Assembly: GCA_020524245.1 (NCBI GenBank)
Contig: JAIVLN010000007.1
Location: 1 to 64,000 of the forward strand
DNA: 64,000 bases
Reading direction: 5' to 3'
DNA from: Rossellomorea aquimaris
Lineage (GTDB): Bacteria; Bacillota; Bacilli; Bacillales; Fictibacillaceae
Position numbers and translations under genes: made by a program. How positions within the stretch are numbered: position 1 is the stretch's first letter; each line of letters opens with the position of its first letter. Under the pieces are notes generated by a model. The model did no database searches. It saw nothing but the letters and a program-made list of their open reading frames with translations, and was not told the origin of the DNA. This document shows positions 25,302-33,520 of this stretch, one piece after another.

Positions 25302-26567
25302 TTAAAATAACCTCTTAAACAATGGAAGACGATTTTTAAGCAAAATATCATCAAGGCCTTTTCCGTCATTTAGATTCCATACCGCGATATTCGCTGTATA
25401 ACCACGCTTTTTTAATTCTTTTGCACAAGCAAAAAGGTGTTGCTTAACATAAGGGTTATTGATCGCATCAGCATCAAATGCGATGTTCACTTGCTGTACA
25501 CCCATTGCTTCAAGATAAGGTAGTGCCAGTCTCCAAGAATTTACTCCTGGGAGACCTAAGAACGTTGTTCCAATATCCTCTAACTCTAATGGATCATAGA
25601 ACTCCGTAATCTTATCAGCAGCAATATCATTCTTTAATGGACCTTCTCCTAGCCAAGCGGTTCTTGATTTATGAACCGTACCAGGTTTCCATTCCTTTAA
25701 TACAGATGTTGGGACCGAAACATGAACAGGAGCTGGATTACCAGAACCCGTTCCACCTTCCTTGTTGGCCGATGAGAACCAGAAATACTTCTGACCCTTC
25801 GACAACTTGATATGTCCCACATTTGTTCCATCTGCATGAATTGGCATCCAATCTTTCGTAATTTCACCCTCAAAGATTTTCTCACCATCTAGGTAACAAG
25901 TAGCCATATTCGGTTGCTTTGTAATTCGAGCATTAAACCCGTTCACATTGCTATCAATGGAGACATCGTTTAATACCTTATCTACACGAACTTGAAATCC
26001 AACGATTTCGTTTTTGTGATTTCGAAAAGGGATAAGAATGCCTTTAAAACCACTCATTGTGTAGTACTTACCGTATCTGCCCTCACGCACATAAAAGCCT
26101 GGTACACCGACAAAGTTATCATCTCCTAACCGCTCAGCAAGTTCTTTTACTACTTGCCACGGTTTATCCGGAGTTGAAGAGTACTGTCTGACTTTAATTT
26201 GCTCCTCAGTCAGCTGTCGATCTGGACTCGTAAGATGCTTTTTATGTGCCGGTGAGAGCGAAATACAATTCAAGAGTTCGCGATATACCCGATTCAGGTC
26301 TGTGTCAGCCTTTTTGGGATTATCGGGAATGTCTGGAACGGTACTGAAGTCAAACTTCTTTGTCTCTCCTTCTAGGAAGTGTAGGTACCCCGGTAAGGCA
26401 CTATTCTTTGCCCATTCCTTTTCGGAAGACACACGAATACAGACAACTCGGTTTTGATCTTCGTGAATCATGCAAGCACCCTTATGACCACATATTGGAC
26501 ATATTTCTTTCATGTACTCATACCAAGGTCCACCCGGCGCACTCGTTCTCCTTAATTTACTAGACAA
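25302..26567 (-). CDS. DUF3854/toprim-type protein with zinc finger (primase-like)
   Basis: Near the N-terminus CPICGHKGACMIH followed by VVCI resembles the zinc-binding motif of DnaG-type primases. The middle part (GYL...FKGILIPFRNHKNEIVG) and the C-terminal half carry a toprim-like fold with WLGEGPLKNDIAA (catalytic Glu) and VNIAFDADAI (acidic pair), then NDGKGLDDILL. This is the DUF3854 pattern found beside plasmid and ICE replication genes. It may be a primase accessory or a DNA-processing factor. The start is uncertain: TTG 26567 follows GAAAGGGTG, and ATG 26513 is an alternative with weaker SD. Confidence 0.7.
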   Translation of the reverse strand: MSSKLRRTSAPGGPWYEYMKEICPICGHKGACMIHEDQNRVVCIRVSSEKEWAKNSALPGYLHFLEGETKKFDFSTVPDIPDNPKKADTDLNRVYRELLNCISLSPAHKKHLTSPDRQLTEEQIKVRQYSSTPDKPWQVVKELAERLGDDNFVGVPGFYVREGRYGKYYTMSGFKGILIPFRNHKNEIVGFQVRVDKVLNDVSIDSNVNGFNARITKQPNMATCYLDGEKIFEGEITKDWMPIHADGTNVGHIKLSKGQKYFWFSSANKEGGTGSGNPAPVHVSVPTSVLKEWKPGTVHKSRTAWLGEGPLKNDIAADKITEFYDPLELEDIGTTFLGLPGVNSWRLALPYLEAMGVQQVNIAFDADAINNPYVKQHLFACAKELKKRGYTANIAVWNLNDGKGLDDILLKNRLPLFKRLF

Positions 26568-26602
26568 TAAAAACACCCTTTCAACAGATTAATAACCTGA
26601 CC

Positions 26603-26941
26603 CTAAATACAATGCTTGAATCTTTTCCGATCGATTGGCGGCATGATGGTAATAACCGTAAAAGCAGTATCACTATCTTGCGACAACACAACAACCATTG
26701 GATTCTGATCAAGATCCTTTCCTTCAATGACAAACTTTGGTGTGTATTTCGTCATACGAACGTTCCAGCCTACTTGGATTTCAGCAATAGAACCGCTCAA
26801 GATACACCGTACAATGTCACCTTTGGAATACCCCCTGTCATTCATTCGCTCTTTCGGATGATTACCTAAACGAATAATTCCTCTTTTGTCCATTAAGACT
26901 TTTTGAATGGTCTTAAGGCACGTTTCCTTATTATTTTTCAT
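26603..26941 (-). CDS. DUF4258 domain protein (112 aa)
   Basis: The pattern HPKERMNDRGYSKGDI, then GSIAEIQ, VIEGKDLDQNPMVVVL and VITIMPPIDRKRF fits DUF4258, a small RelE/BECR-like fold sometimes with RNase toxins but often of unknown role. No antitoxin-like partner is adjacent. It starts with SD GAAAGGAGGG behind a terminator-like leader (26968-27039) and precedes the toprim gene. Confidence 0.65.
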   Translation of the reverse strand: MKNNKETCLKTIQKVLMDKRGIIRLGNHPKERMNDRGYSKGDIVRCILSGSIAEIQVGWNVRMTKYTPKFVIEGKDLDQNPMVVVLSQDSDTAFTVITIMPPIDRKRFKHCI

Positions 26942-26960
26942 TCTTCTTCCCTCCTTTCAA

Positions 26961-27039
26961 ATAAAAAAGCGGTCAATGGAAAGGTAGGTAGTTTAATAAA
27001 CACACTTTTTGTGTGAATACCTACAGTCCAAAGACCGCT
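26961..27039 (-). promoter_or_regulatory. Terminator-like leader of the DUF4258/toprim operon
   Basis: AGCGGTC (26968-26974) pairs with GACCGCT (27033-27039). Inner arms GGTAGGTA/TACCTAC and CACAC/GTGTG nest inside. On the minus strand T6 follows and then the SD. It lacks an obvious GGGA element but has the same two-level hairpin. Confidence 0.6.
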
Positions 27040-27110
27040 ATTGATTAATTGTTTTTGCTAGCCCTAATGTTGGCTGCACCACTAAATAAAGGAAAATCAA
27101 GAAATTATAT

Positions 27111-28883
27111 TTAGATTCTACCATTTCTTGAAAGTGGATTCCAGCCTTTTTGACGGAAAGAACGGATTAGGCGAGCAAGCGAATGATCTGACTTTTGTAG
27201 GTGCTCTTCAGGTGTAGACACTATACTTTCTGATATGGTGTCTAAGTATGGTGACCATGTTTTATACGCATAACCAATATCAATTAGCGGTTTTTTCTGA
27301 TAAAAGTTTTTGTGTATTACCTCATGTAGAGCTGGCATGGTTCCCAAGAGTGGTAACCCTAAAATATCCGCTACATAATCGGGTTCTGAAAAGGAATAGG
27401 TCTGGTTAACAATTAACTTGGCCGGTAGCTTAGAACGTTCCCCTGTTTCTTCGGTGATTTTGGCAATGTAGTCTTTATATTCAACCATTGTATGGATGTT
27501 GTTATCCGTCACAACCCATAGTTCATCAACAAAGTCCAGTAGAGTACGATTAGCATCATCAAGTTCTCCCGACGGTAAATCAACTAATACTATATCGTAG
27601 GATTTCAACTCGTGAATGTAATGTTCAATGTGTTTCTTTGTCCACTTTTGAGCGGGATCCCCTTTATCAAAAGGGAACCATTGAACATTCTTATAGTTCC
27701 ACATCATTTTTCGAGCGGTATTCTTTACGCTCTTTACATCTTTCTCAAACAATGTACTCGCCCAGGATCTCCATTGCTCAGGAATAACCGTATAGCGGTT
27801 CAGTAGTTGCTTCAATACGAAGCGGTTACTAATCCCTTCAAGAACAGCAACTTTATGACGTTGCATCCCTAAGTACATTGCTAAATTCATCGTTATTGTT
27901 GTGACACCTTTTCCTCCTATTGGTGACCATAATGCAATCGTTTTCTGTAAGTCGTAATTTAATCGCCCGAAAGCTCTATGACGCATGGAGGTTGCAATTT
28001 CAACTACTTTTTCATCTTTATTCCGTTCAGCATTATCAGTCGTACTTTCCTTGGTCACTCTTTTGGGTGCCGCTAGATTAGTATAGACACCATCCTTTTC
28101 AATAAGGATGTTCATCTTCATCATTGATGTTAACAATTCTTCAAAGTCTGATTTTTCTACGCCAAATTGTTCACTTATCTCAGAATCAGTAAAGCTCTCT
28201 TGAGCGTAGATCCACACCATCATATCCATCGGAGAAACAGATTCCGCTTCTTCCTTATCAGTCTCAATCTTTTCCCCTATGGTTGAATCCTTAATATGTT
28301 CATTATCTTCTTGAACAGGTTCGGGTAACGGTGCTTCATTTTCCTTCTTATTTGTTACTGTCTTTTCTTCTATTTGTTCAAATGCACTAGTTGACTTCTC
28401 AGTTGGTTCCTGCTTTTCTTCTGGTACAGTTTCTTTTTCATTAGGTGCCGTACTTTTACTATCTCCTTGCGTTGAAGGAGCACCCCCTTTCTTGGTATAG
28501 GATGGATTACGAAAGAGTTCCACTGTTTGATTAACATCCGCTTGCTGCTCTTTTATCCATTGAATAAGCTTTTCCTTTGTTTCCATATGAAGTACATTTT
28601 CACTCATTACTTCCGGTGGATTTTCACCTAAGCAGAGAATATGAGTGTTGGTTAAGGACTTAAAGCGCGTAGATAAATCCCCTTTCTCGAACGTAAGCGG
28701 GTCTGTAATAATAACGGATAATTCTCCATTCAACTTCTTCTTTATTACAGGTGGACTAGCATTAATAAGTGTGATGATTTCTGACTTTAAAAATACTTCT
28801 CTTATGTATTGGGATAGTTCTCGAATTAGATCTTGTGTATGAGTTCCACCATGGAGTGTAATTAAGACCTTTTTCATTATCAT
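27111..28883 (-). CDS. ParA/MinD-like (TadZ/CpaE-like) protein with divergent P-loop
   Basis: The 590-residue protein has an N-terminal alpha/beta domain (1-110). An acidic, Glu/Lys-rich linker (about 125-210) follows, then a small winged-helix-like segment (SEISEQFGVEKSDFEELL). The P-loop domain carries SPIGGKGVTTITMNLAMYLG. The usual KGGxGKT is altered to GGKGVTT; IVLVDLPSGELDD stands at the position of Walker B. CpaE/TadZ proteins place Tad-pilus machinery, while ParA proteins segregate DNA. It overlaps the XRE gene by one base (TGATG), indicating coupling. ATG 28883 is chosen; 28877 is possible. Confidence 0.6.
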   Translation of the reverse strand: MIMKKVLITLHGGTHTQDLIRELSQYIREVFLKSEIITLINASPPVIKKKLNGELSVIITDPLTFEKGDLSTRFKSLTNTHILCLGENPPEVMSENVLHMETKEKLIQWIKEQQADVNQTVELFRNPSYTKKGGAPSTQGDSKSTAPNEKETVPEEKQEPTEKSTSAFEQIEEKTVTNKKENEAPLPEPVQEDNEHIKDSTIGEKIETDKEEAESVSPMDMMVWIYAQESFTDSEISEQFGVEKSDFEELLTSMMKMNILIEKDGVYTNLAAPKRVTKESTTDNAERNKDEKVVEIATSMRHRAFGRLNYDLQKTIALWSPIGGKGVTTITMNLAMYLGMQRHKVAVLEGISNRFVLKQLLNRYTVIPEQWRSWASTLFEKDVKSVKNTARKMMWNYKNVQWFPFDKGDPAQKWTKKHIEHYIHELKSYDIVLVDLPSGELDDANRTLLDFVDELWVVTDNNIHTMVEYKDYIAKITEETGERSKLPAKLIVNQTYSFSEPDYVADILGLPLLGTMPALHEVIHKNFYQKKPLIDIGYAYKTWSPYLDTISESIVSTPEEHLQKSDHSLARLIRSFRQKGWNPLSRNGRI

Positions 28884-29098
28884 CACACCTCCTTAAAATG
28901 TTTTTTGATAAACGCATTAACCCTTTTCTTCAATTTGTCAGAGAAGGGCATTTCGTAGTTTTCTATTTTTCTTAGATAGCCAGGAGTGACACCAATTTCT
29001 TTAGCAAAATCGTACTGGTACAATCCAGACCGCTTTCTTAATACGATCATCTTTTCTACAGGATCCTCACATTTAATTTCATCTAATTTTTCCACCAC
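28883..29098 (-). CDS. XRE-type helix-turn-helix regulator (71 aa)
   Basis: The segment YQYDFAKEIGVTPGYLRKIE is a typical Cro/C1 helix-turn-helix with the second helix VTPGYLRKI. The protein is short, as in single-domain repressors of plasmid genes. GTG at 29098 follows GGGTGAGG. It is translated directly ahead of the ParA-like gene and probably autoregulates this small operon together with the leader hairpin at 29121-29183. Confidence 0.75.
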   Translation of the reverse strand: MVEKLDEIKCEDPVEKMIVLRKRSGLYQYDFAKEIGVTPGYLRKIENYEMPFSDKLKKRVNAFIKKHFKEV

Positions 29099-29120
29099 AA
29101 TGATTAGACCTCACCCTTCT

Positions 29121-29183
29121 GTATAATAAAAAATCCGCTATGCTTATTGGATAGACTTATCCAATAGACATAGCGGAGCTCGC
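29121..29183 (-). promoter_or_regulatory. Terminator-like leader with mini-hairpin, XRE/ParA-like operon
   Basis: On the minus strand GCGAGCTCCGC begins the leader. TCCGCTATG (plus 29134-29142) pairs with CATAGCGGA (29169-29177), a nested stem ATTGGATA/TATCCAAT (29146-29166) lies inside, and T6 precedes the SD. GCG...CGC mirrors the GGG...CCC mini-hairpins of the main leader family. Confidence 0.6.
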
Positions 29184-29246
29184 TTTAGGTTTATGTGTAA
29201 TTTTATAAACCTAACTATATCACAAGTGATGGGCGTTATAAAGGAC

Positions 29247-29852
29247 TTACTTTTCCATTCTTTTCTTGTAAAAGTCCATAATATTGTTTACTGCATTCGG
29301 TAAATTGCCCCTGTTATATTCCTTCATAAAGTCGATGAACATGATTCTAATAACATCTTCTAACTGCCAGTTATGTTCGTAAGCCTCATTCAAATCCCTT
29401 AAGATGACTTCCCCTGCTAATGCCTCATTCTTTGAAAGGGTAATGTATAGACGAGTTTTAGTACCGATATCGCGCGTGATAATGTCTACTGTCTCTTCTC
29501 GATCACTAAAGGAATGAACCTCAATATCACTTAAGTCACGACTACGTATCAACTCATAAATTTTGTGATTGTCCTTATTGCGGTAGCAAAAAGATAAGAA
29601 GTCCTTGTATGTGATCCACATCAAATCCCTAAGACTAAAAGGGAAATCATACTCGTCCACTATAAAATTACAAAGTGCTTCACCACGTAAAACCAGATAA
29701 GTAGGTGCGTGAGTACAAAACTCATAGTTATTCTTAGATATATTCATAACGGAATGAAGAACGGTTTCAAGAAATCCCTTAGAGCGGTTCCTCCATTCAA
29801 TGAATTCCAACTCTCTAGTGATGAGATCGTGCTCACTATAGACTCTCTCCAT
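29247..29852 (-). CDS. Hypothetical protein (201 aa)
   Basis: The protein is soluble and of mixed alpha/beta content, with an aromatic-rich middle (DLMWITYKDFLSFCYRN) and a C-terminal helix ending in basic residues. No motif or family was recognised. It lies four bases after the basic 134-residue protein gene and is probably co-transcribed with it. The SD is weak (AGTAGGGGTTG). Confidence 0.55.
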   Translation of the reverse strand: MERVYSEHDLITRELEFIEWRNRSKGFLETVLHSVMNISKNNYEFCTHAPTYLVLRGEALCNFIVDEYDFPFSLRDLMWITYKDFLSFCYRNKDNHKIYELIRSRDLSDIEVHSFSDREETVDIITRDIGTKTRLYITLSKNEALAGEVILRDLNEAYEHNWQLEDVIRIMFIDFMKEYNRGNLPNAVNNIMDFYKKRMEK

Positions 29853-29856
29853 TTTA

Positions 29857-30261
29857 TCAACCCCTACTCTCCTGCCTCAACATTTCAAGAAGAATACGGT
29901 GAGCTGCCTTTTTTAAGCTGCAATCCCATCGGACTGTATAACCAAAAAGCATCTCAAAGTAATCCTCTTCAAACTTGGCATGGCATGTTTTTGATTTACT
30001 ACTAGGATATTGCACTTCAGGATAATCATGATTTCGAATTAGTGCATTTTTTAACAGCATTGAACAAAAAGAGGTAGGTGTCATTCTTCGGTTCCTGGCT
30101 AAAACTTTTATGAGCCTTCTCTGTTCTTCCGTCAGAGGTATTTGAATGTCATGTTTTTTATCTTTACGGACTTTTCTAACCGGTTTCCGAACATTTGATG
30201 GAATGGATTTTTGAGGTGATGATGGTTGTTTTCGATAAAGAGATTCGTTGATGGGTTTCAT
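29857..30261 (-). CDS. Basic protein with ribbon-helix-helix-like segment (134 aa)
   Basis: The first 40 residues are basic and Ser/Pro rich (SNVRKPVRKVRKDKKHD). Then IQIPLTEEQRRLIKVLARN followed by MTPTSFCSMLLKNAL has the strand-helix-helix pattern of ribbon-helix-helix DNA-binding proteins. A second helical domain ends the protein. Such small basic proteins serve as plasmid repressors or relaxosome accessories (MobC-like). No relaxase is adjacent, so the role is inferred. SD GAGGGGAG precedes the ATG. Confidence 0.5.
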   Translation of the reverse strand: MKPINESLYRKQPSSPQKSIPSNVRKPVRKVRKDKKHDIQIPLTEEQRRLIKVLARNRRMTPTSFCSMLLKNALIRNHDYPEVQYPSSKSKTCHAKFEEDYFEMLFGYTVRWDCSLKKAAHRILLEMLRQESRG

Positions 30262-30438
30262 AACTTCTCCCCTCTCTCCGTATTTTAGGTCCCCTCTCTC
30301 GAATAGCTCAGGTTCAAATGTTTAAATGTTTATTTGTTCAGATTTTATGAGGGGTAGAAGATAATTAGAACGTTTATAAATCAAAAGTTTTGTCCAGACT
30401 ATTTACACGAACATTCTAAAAGTTAAGGGTGATAACGT

Positions 30439-30522
30439 ATGAGTAAATACACTAAAGAGGAAGTAAGAGAAGTCTTAAAGAAAATCAGAAAAGAAAACAA
30501 AATGAAAGTGAAAAAAGGTTAA
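30439..30522 (+). CDS. Very small basic peptide (27 aa)
   Basis: The ATG at 30439 follows AAGGGTGAT with good spacing. It encodes a highly charged, Lys/Glu-rich single helix (KYTKEEVREVLKKIRKENKM). The codons are consistent with neighbours. A real micro-protein is plausible because of the SD, but there is no homology evidence; it could be a leader peptide of the spore-protein gene 90 bases downstream. Confidence 0.4.
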   Translation: MSKYTKEEVREVLKKIRKENKMKVKKG

Positions 30523-30558
30523 AGGAACCATAGCAATTTTTCTATGTTTGTATAAAAA

Positions 30559-30598
30559 CCTTAAATTAGAAAAATAATACTACCAATCTAATTTAAGG
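30559..30598 (+). promoter_or_regulatory. 12-bp perfect inverted repeat overlapping the SASP Shine-Dalgarno
   Basis: CCTTAAATTAGA (30559-30570) is complementary to TCTAATTTAAGG (30587-30598). The 3' arm includes AAGG of the SD AAGGAGGG. Folded as RNA the hairpin would hide part of the ribosome-binding site; as DNA it may be an operator. AATACTA (30576-30582) in the loop resembles a sporulation-type -10, but no -35 at normal spacing is convincing. Confidence 0.55.
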
Positions 30599-30608
30599 AG
30601 GGCTTAAC

Positions 30609-30797
30609 ATGGCTCAAAGAAATGCTAATCAATTAGTTGCTCCAGGAGCAAAAATGGCAATTGATCAAATGAAACAAGAGATCGCAGGAGAATTTGGTGT
30701 CCAACTTGGCCCTGACACTTCTTCTCGTCAAAACGGTTCTGTTGGTGGAGAAATCACAAAGCGCCTTGTTCAAATGGCTCAAGGACAACTAGGTTAA
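30609..30797 (+). CDS. Alpha/beta-type small acid-soluble spore protein
   Basis: The 62-residue protein has the conserved SASP core. It includes [40 protein letters not shown] and [13 protein letters not shown]. The GPR protease usually cuts in the first conserved Glu region. SASPs bind and protect DNA in dormant spores. Its presence on the element indicates a spore-forming host and may give extra DNA protection during spore persistence of the plasmid. The family in Bacillus is normally chromosomal and multigenic. SD AAGGAGGG precedes the ATG. Confidence 0.95.
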   Translation: MAQRNANQLVAPGAKMAIDQMKQEIAGEFGVQLGPDTSSRQNGSVGGEITKRLVQMAQGQLG

Positions 30798-30803
30798 AAG
30801 AAA

Positions 30804-30838
30804 AAATAGCCAACCCACTATTTGTAGGTTGGCTTATC
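30804..30838 (+). terminator. Terminator of the SASP gene
   Basis: AGCCAACC (30808-30815) pairs with GGTTGGCT (30827-30834) followed by TAT. A second hairpin (GGCACTCATG/CATGAGTG, 30906-30931) with A and T runs follows before the opposing ligase gene. Confidence 0.7.
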
Positions 30839-30901
30839 TATGACTTTTGAAATTCAAAATGATATTATTAAAGTTGAAAGACGGTCAAGCCATCGTTACG
30901 A

Positions 30902-30937
30902 AAAAGGCACTCATGAGCTAAGCATGAGTGTCTTTTC
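30902..30937. terminator. Bidirectional terminator between SASP and ligase
   Basis: GCACTCATG (30907-30915) pairs with CATGAGTGT (30923-30931), with A5 on one side and T4 on the other. It probably ends the minus-strand ligase transcript. Confidence 0.75.
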
Positions 30938-30950
30938 ATTTACATGAATA

Positions 30951-31789
30951 TCATTTTGCCACACCTGAAAAAGAAACAAATGAAGGTATCCTCAGTAAAC
31001 CTTTCGAGGTCCAGTTCCGAAATTTCACATTACAATGGAGTATAGGATCCACGTAAACGTATTTATCGTTTTCCTTCGTCTTAATTTGCTGCGCCACACG
31101 ATAGAAAGCTTTCCGCTCCTTCGGAGGTACAAACTCACAAACCCCTATATGCTGCAGTTCACCATTTTCTTCTCTTGCTAACAACCATCCAAATTCATCT
31201 TTACGGTAGCCATAGATTGCAACATCATGTAGGTATTGATAATTTATAACCTTTAACCACTCTTTACTCCGTGTATCTTTACTGTACTTGGAAGCGGTGT
31301 GTTTTAAGACAATGCCTTCTAGGGATTGATTCTGACATAATTTAAAGTAGGCTTTGCCATTTCCTTTTGTCCATCTTACATTCGTTATAAGTGGTGAATC
31401 AGTAGGTATGACCTTAGAAAGAAGCTCCTTCTTTGGATCAAAGGAAGATGCATCACTGGTTCTCCATTATAGTACAAGATATCAAACACACAATACGTCA
31501 CTGGTATCATTGTGGCTTTACTTTGAAACCGTCTCATAACCGTTTCAAAGCACGGTTTCCCGTCCTTCATACTAATTAATTCACCATCAAGGATTGTCCC
31601 TTTTGGTAATTGGAGGTCAAGTAGCTCACGAAACTTATACGTTACGTCCGTTTTGTGCCGAGTATATAATTTTGTTTTATCCATGTTGTCATAAAGTAAA
31701 CGAAAGCCATCAAGCTTTAGCTCCGTTATATAATCTTCAGAATCAAAAGGTTCTTCTGATTTATGCAGTAACATAGGAGAGATAAACAT
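30951..31789 (-). pseudogene. ATP-dependent DNA ligase, broken by a frameshift
   Basis: The first part (31385-31789) has the adenylation motif KLDGFRLL with lysine as AMP acceptor, DGELIS and FETVMRRF, typical of small ATP-dependent ligases. Reading shifts near 31429-31434. With one extra A in the A run of CAAAGAAGGAGC the frame continues as KELLSKVIPTDSP. It then reads on to GIVLKHTASKYSKDTRSKEW, where the late motif EGIVLK and KxEWLKV are intact, and ends at 30951 after VKFRNWTSKGLLRIP. The whole would be about 280 residues. Either a real null mutation or a sequencing error. SD TAGGTGATCA precedes the start. Confidence 0.8.
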
Positions 31790-31805
31790 CGTTGATCACC
31801 TAAAT

Positions 31806-31877
31806 AAAGCCTAGCATGAAACCTCTAATACAGGTATTCATTCACACCTGGTAATTTAAGGTATCGTGCTAGGCTCT
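31806..31877 (-). promoter_or_regulatory. Terminator-like leader of the ligase gene
   Basis: AAGCCTAGCATG (31808-31819) pairs with CGTGCTAGGCT (31865-31875). A nested stem CAGGT/ACCTG lies inside (31831-31850). On the minus strand the stem is followed by TTATTTAGG and then the ATG at 31789. It has the same two-level layout as the other leaders. Confidence 0.55.
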
Positions 31878-31890
31878 AAATTTGGCTTAA

Positions 31891-32106
31891 TCAGGCAGCT
31901 TTATGTTCATCCTTGTTCTCCAATTTACTGAGTTTGTAGTGCAAGTAACCTACCCAGCTGAATATCCAAAGAAGCGTAAAAGTAACCCAATGCCCTATTA
32001 AAAGTTGCATTAGAGAAGGTGCAATTTTTTGTATCTGAGGTGTAAACATTATCCCCAAAAACATGAGTAAGTGTGAACAAATAAATAACAAAAAAGGTTT
32101 GTTCAT
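31891..32106 (-). CDS. Small two-helix membrane protein (71 aa)
   Basis: SD GAGGAG precedes the ATG. Residues 4-25 (FLLFICSHLLMFLGIMF) and 38-58 (HWVTFTLLWIFSWVGYLHY) are membrane helices, followed by a charged tail (KLENKDEHKAA). No family was recognised. It lies upstream of the ligase leader and may share or precede that transcript. Confidence 0.55.
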   Translation of the reverse strand: MNKPFLLFICSHLLMFLGIMFTPQIQKIAPSLMQLLIGHWVTFTLLWIFSWVGYLHYKLSKLENKDEHKAA

Positions 32107-32212
32107 AAATTTTTTCTCCTCTTAATTCTGACCTACCTATTAGCAGGATAGACAGATTTTCTAGTATTTATACCAAATATCGATAAATTAGGAATAGATT
32201 AGTAATAATATA

Positions 32213-32241
32213 TTGTTTAAAGTCGAATATTTCCTTATAAT
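32213..32241 (+). promoter_or_regulatory. Sigma-A-type promoter of the Rad52/clamp/E2-JAB-E1 operon
   Basis: TTGTTT (32213-32218), a 17-base spacer and TATAAT (32236-32241). Transcription should begin near 32248, about 70 bases before the leader hairpin at 32318. Confidence 0.75.
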
Positions 32242-32317
32242 GTTGGTATTAACATCTTTCTTTGACTTCTTTTGTGTTGCGATCTAAACAAAGATCAGCA
32301 GAATAATTAACTAAATT

Positions 32318-32390
32318 GAGGACCTCTCTAGGTTCAGATTAAGCACACGTAACGTGTGTCTATCAATCTGTTCCTGGAGAGGTCTTTTTT
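32318..32390 (+). promoter_or_regulatory. Terminator-like leader with GAG/CTC mini-hairpin
   Basis: GAGGACCTC (32318-32326) can form a small stem. GACCTCTC plus AGG (32321-32332) pairs with CCTGGAGAGGTC (32373-32384), a nested stem CACACGT/ACGTGTG (32344-32358) lies inside, and T6 follows. Directly after it is a perfect SD, AGGAGGTGAT (32398-32407), with no usable start codon; the gene begins 70 bases later. Confidence 0.65.
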
Positions 32391-32477
32391 ACTTTCTAGG
32401 AGGTGATGAACTTGTAATAGGTTCTAGGTAAGGAGCAATCGTCAAAGGTTAAAAACCAATTGAAAGGGTGTTTTCTA

Positions 32478-33437
32478 ATGGAAGGAATTGAGCTTTTAGA
32501 ACTCAATAACATGGAAGAGGTACAACGGGCATTATCCGCTCCATTTCGTCGTGATCAAGTGGAAAAAAATGCGGATGGTAGAGAGTACATTCCTGTTGAA
32601 TTTATTCGTGAACGGTTGATTTCTGTTTTACGGGTAGACGGATTCGATGTTACTTATGGAGAAGTGATTCACCATGAGGAAGATTGGATTACGGTGAATT
32701 GTACATTGACGCTTGATTGTACCCGCTTTGGAGGTCGTGAGTCTACAACAACTCAACCTGCTGGTGTGAGGATTAAGCGGTTTAAAGCTACCCACTCAAC
32801 CCGTCCGGGACAAATCATGAATTTGGGGAACGATTACAAGGCGGTTAAAAGTTTAGCGCTTACGAAAGCTGCTGCTGATTTTGGTGTTGGGTTATACCTT
32901 GCTTTGAAAAAAGGTAATAACAATGGATCCAGTAATTATGGTAATAACAACAAGAATTACAGCAACCAAGGAAAGAACAATAACCATAGGAACCAATCCT
33001 CTAATAACCAGAATCAGAGTAAGCAGAATCAAAAAGGAAAAAACAATCAACAAAGTAGCCCCCAAAATGATAAAGAACTAAAAAAGTACCTTTATTATTT
33101 GGAAGCCTATGAGAAAGAGCTTGAATTGACGGATGCAACCAAGTTGAAGATTTTCAATACTGTTAATCCAAAAGCTCCAATTCAAAAAGCTACGGATATT
33201 TACTTAAAGGCAGATACCAATTGTGTAAAACGGTATACAGAAACCCTTAAGTACCCAGCGGTAATTAAGAAAGAAGTACTTAACTCAGGTATTGAACCAA
33301 AGCTTATCTTGGATTACTTATCCCGAGCGTATGCAACTGAGTTAAAAAGCTTCAAGAGTCTCATTACATTAGCAGATGTTAAAGCTTTAAACGCGGTACG
33401 GGAACAGTTAAAGAACCCTACAGCATTAACAGCTTAA
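32478..33437 (+). CDS. Rad52/Sak-family single-strand annealing protein
   Basis: Residues 14-140 match the Rad52 N-terminal ring-forming core: LSAPFRRDQVEKN, YIPVEFIRERLISVLRVDG, TLTLDCTRFG and AADFGVGLYLAL. The segment 150-200 is a long Asn/Gln/Gly/Lys-rich disordered linker, similar to linkers in single-strand annealing and SSB-binding proteins. The C-terminal 110 residues are helical. The family anneals ssDNA during recombination and transfer of plasmids and phages. ATG 32478 follows GAAAGGGTG. It precedes a beta-clamp gene, suggesting a replication/repair module. Confidence 0.7.
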   Translation: MEGIELLELNNMEEVQRALSAPFRRDQVEKNADGREYIPVEFIRERLISVLRVDGFDVTYGEVIHHEEDWITVNCTLTLDCTRFGGRESTTTQPAGVRIKRFKATHSTRPGQIMNLGNDYKAVKSLALTKAAADFGVGLYLALKKGNNNGSSNYGNNNKNYSNQGKNNNHRNQSSNNQNQSKQNQKGKNNQQSSPQNDKELKKYLYYLEAYEKELELTDATKLKIFNTVNPKAPIQKATDIYLKADTNCVKRYTETLKYPAVIKKEVLNSGIEPKLILDYLSRAYATELKSFKSLITLADVKALNAVREQLKNPTALTA

Positions 33438-33447
33438 GTCAGAGTGA

Positions 33448-33488
33448 TAGCACAAAGTGAAGGTATCCCCTTCTCTTTGTGCTTTTTT
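33448..33488 (+). terminator. Hairpin between annealing protein and clamp genes
   Basis: AGCACAAAG (33449-33457) pairs with CTTTGTGCT (33475-33483), with a nested GAAGG/CCTTC and T6. It should limit read-through into dnaN; its placement before the SD GGGGG again fits the leader theme. Confidence 0.75.
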
Positions 33489-33520
33489 AATTCAAAAAAT
33501 CAAACTTTGGGGGAATTAAA

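Noticed and set aside
32406-32417. Very short leader ORF (ATG AAC TTG TAA)
   Set aside because: The ATG is only two bases from the SD and the peptide has three residues; a coding role cannot be supported.
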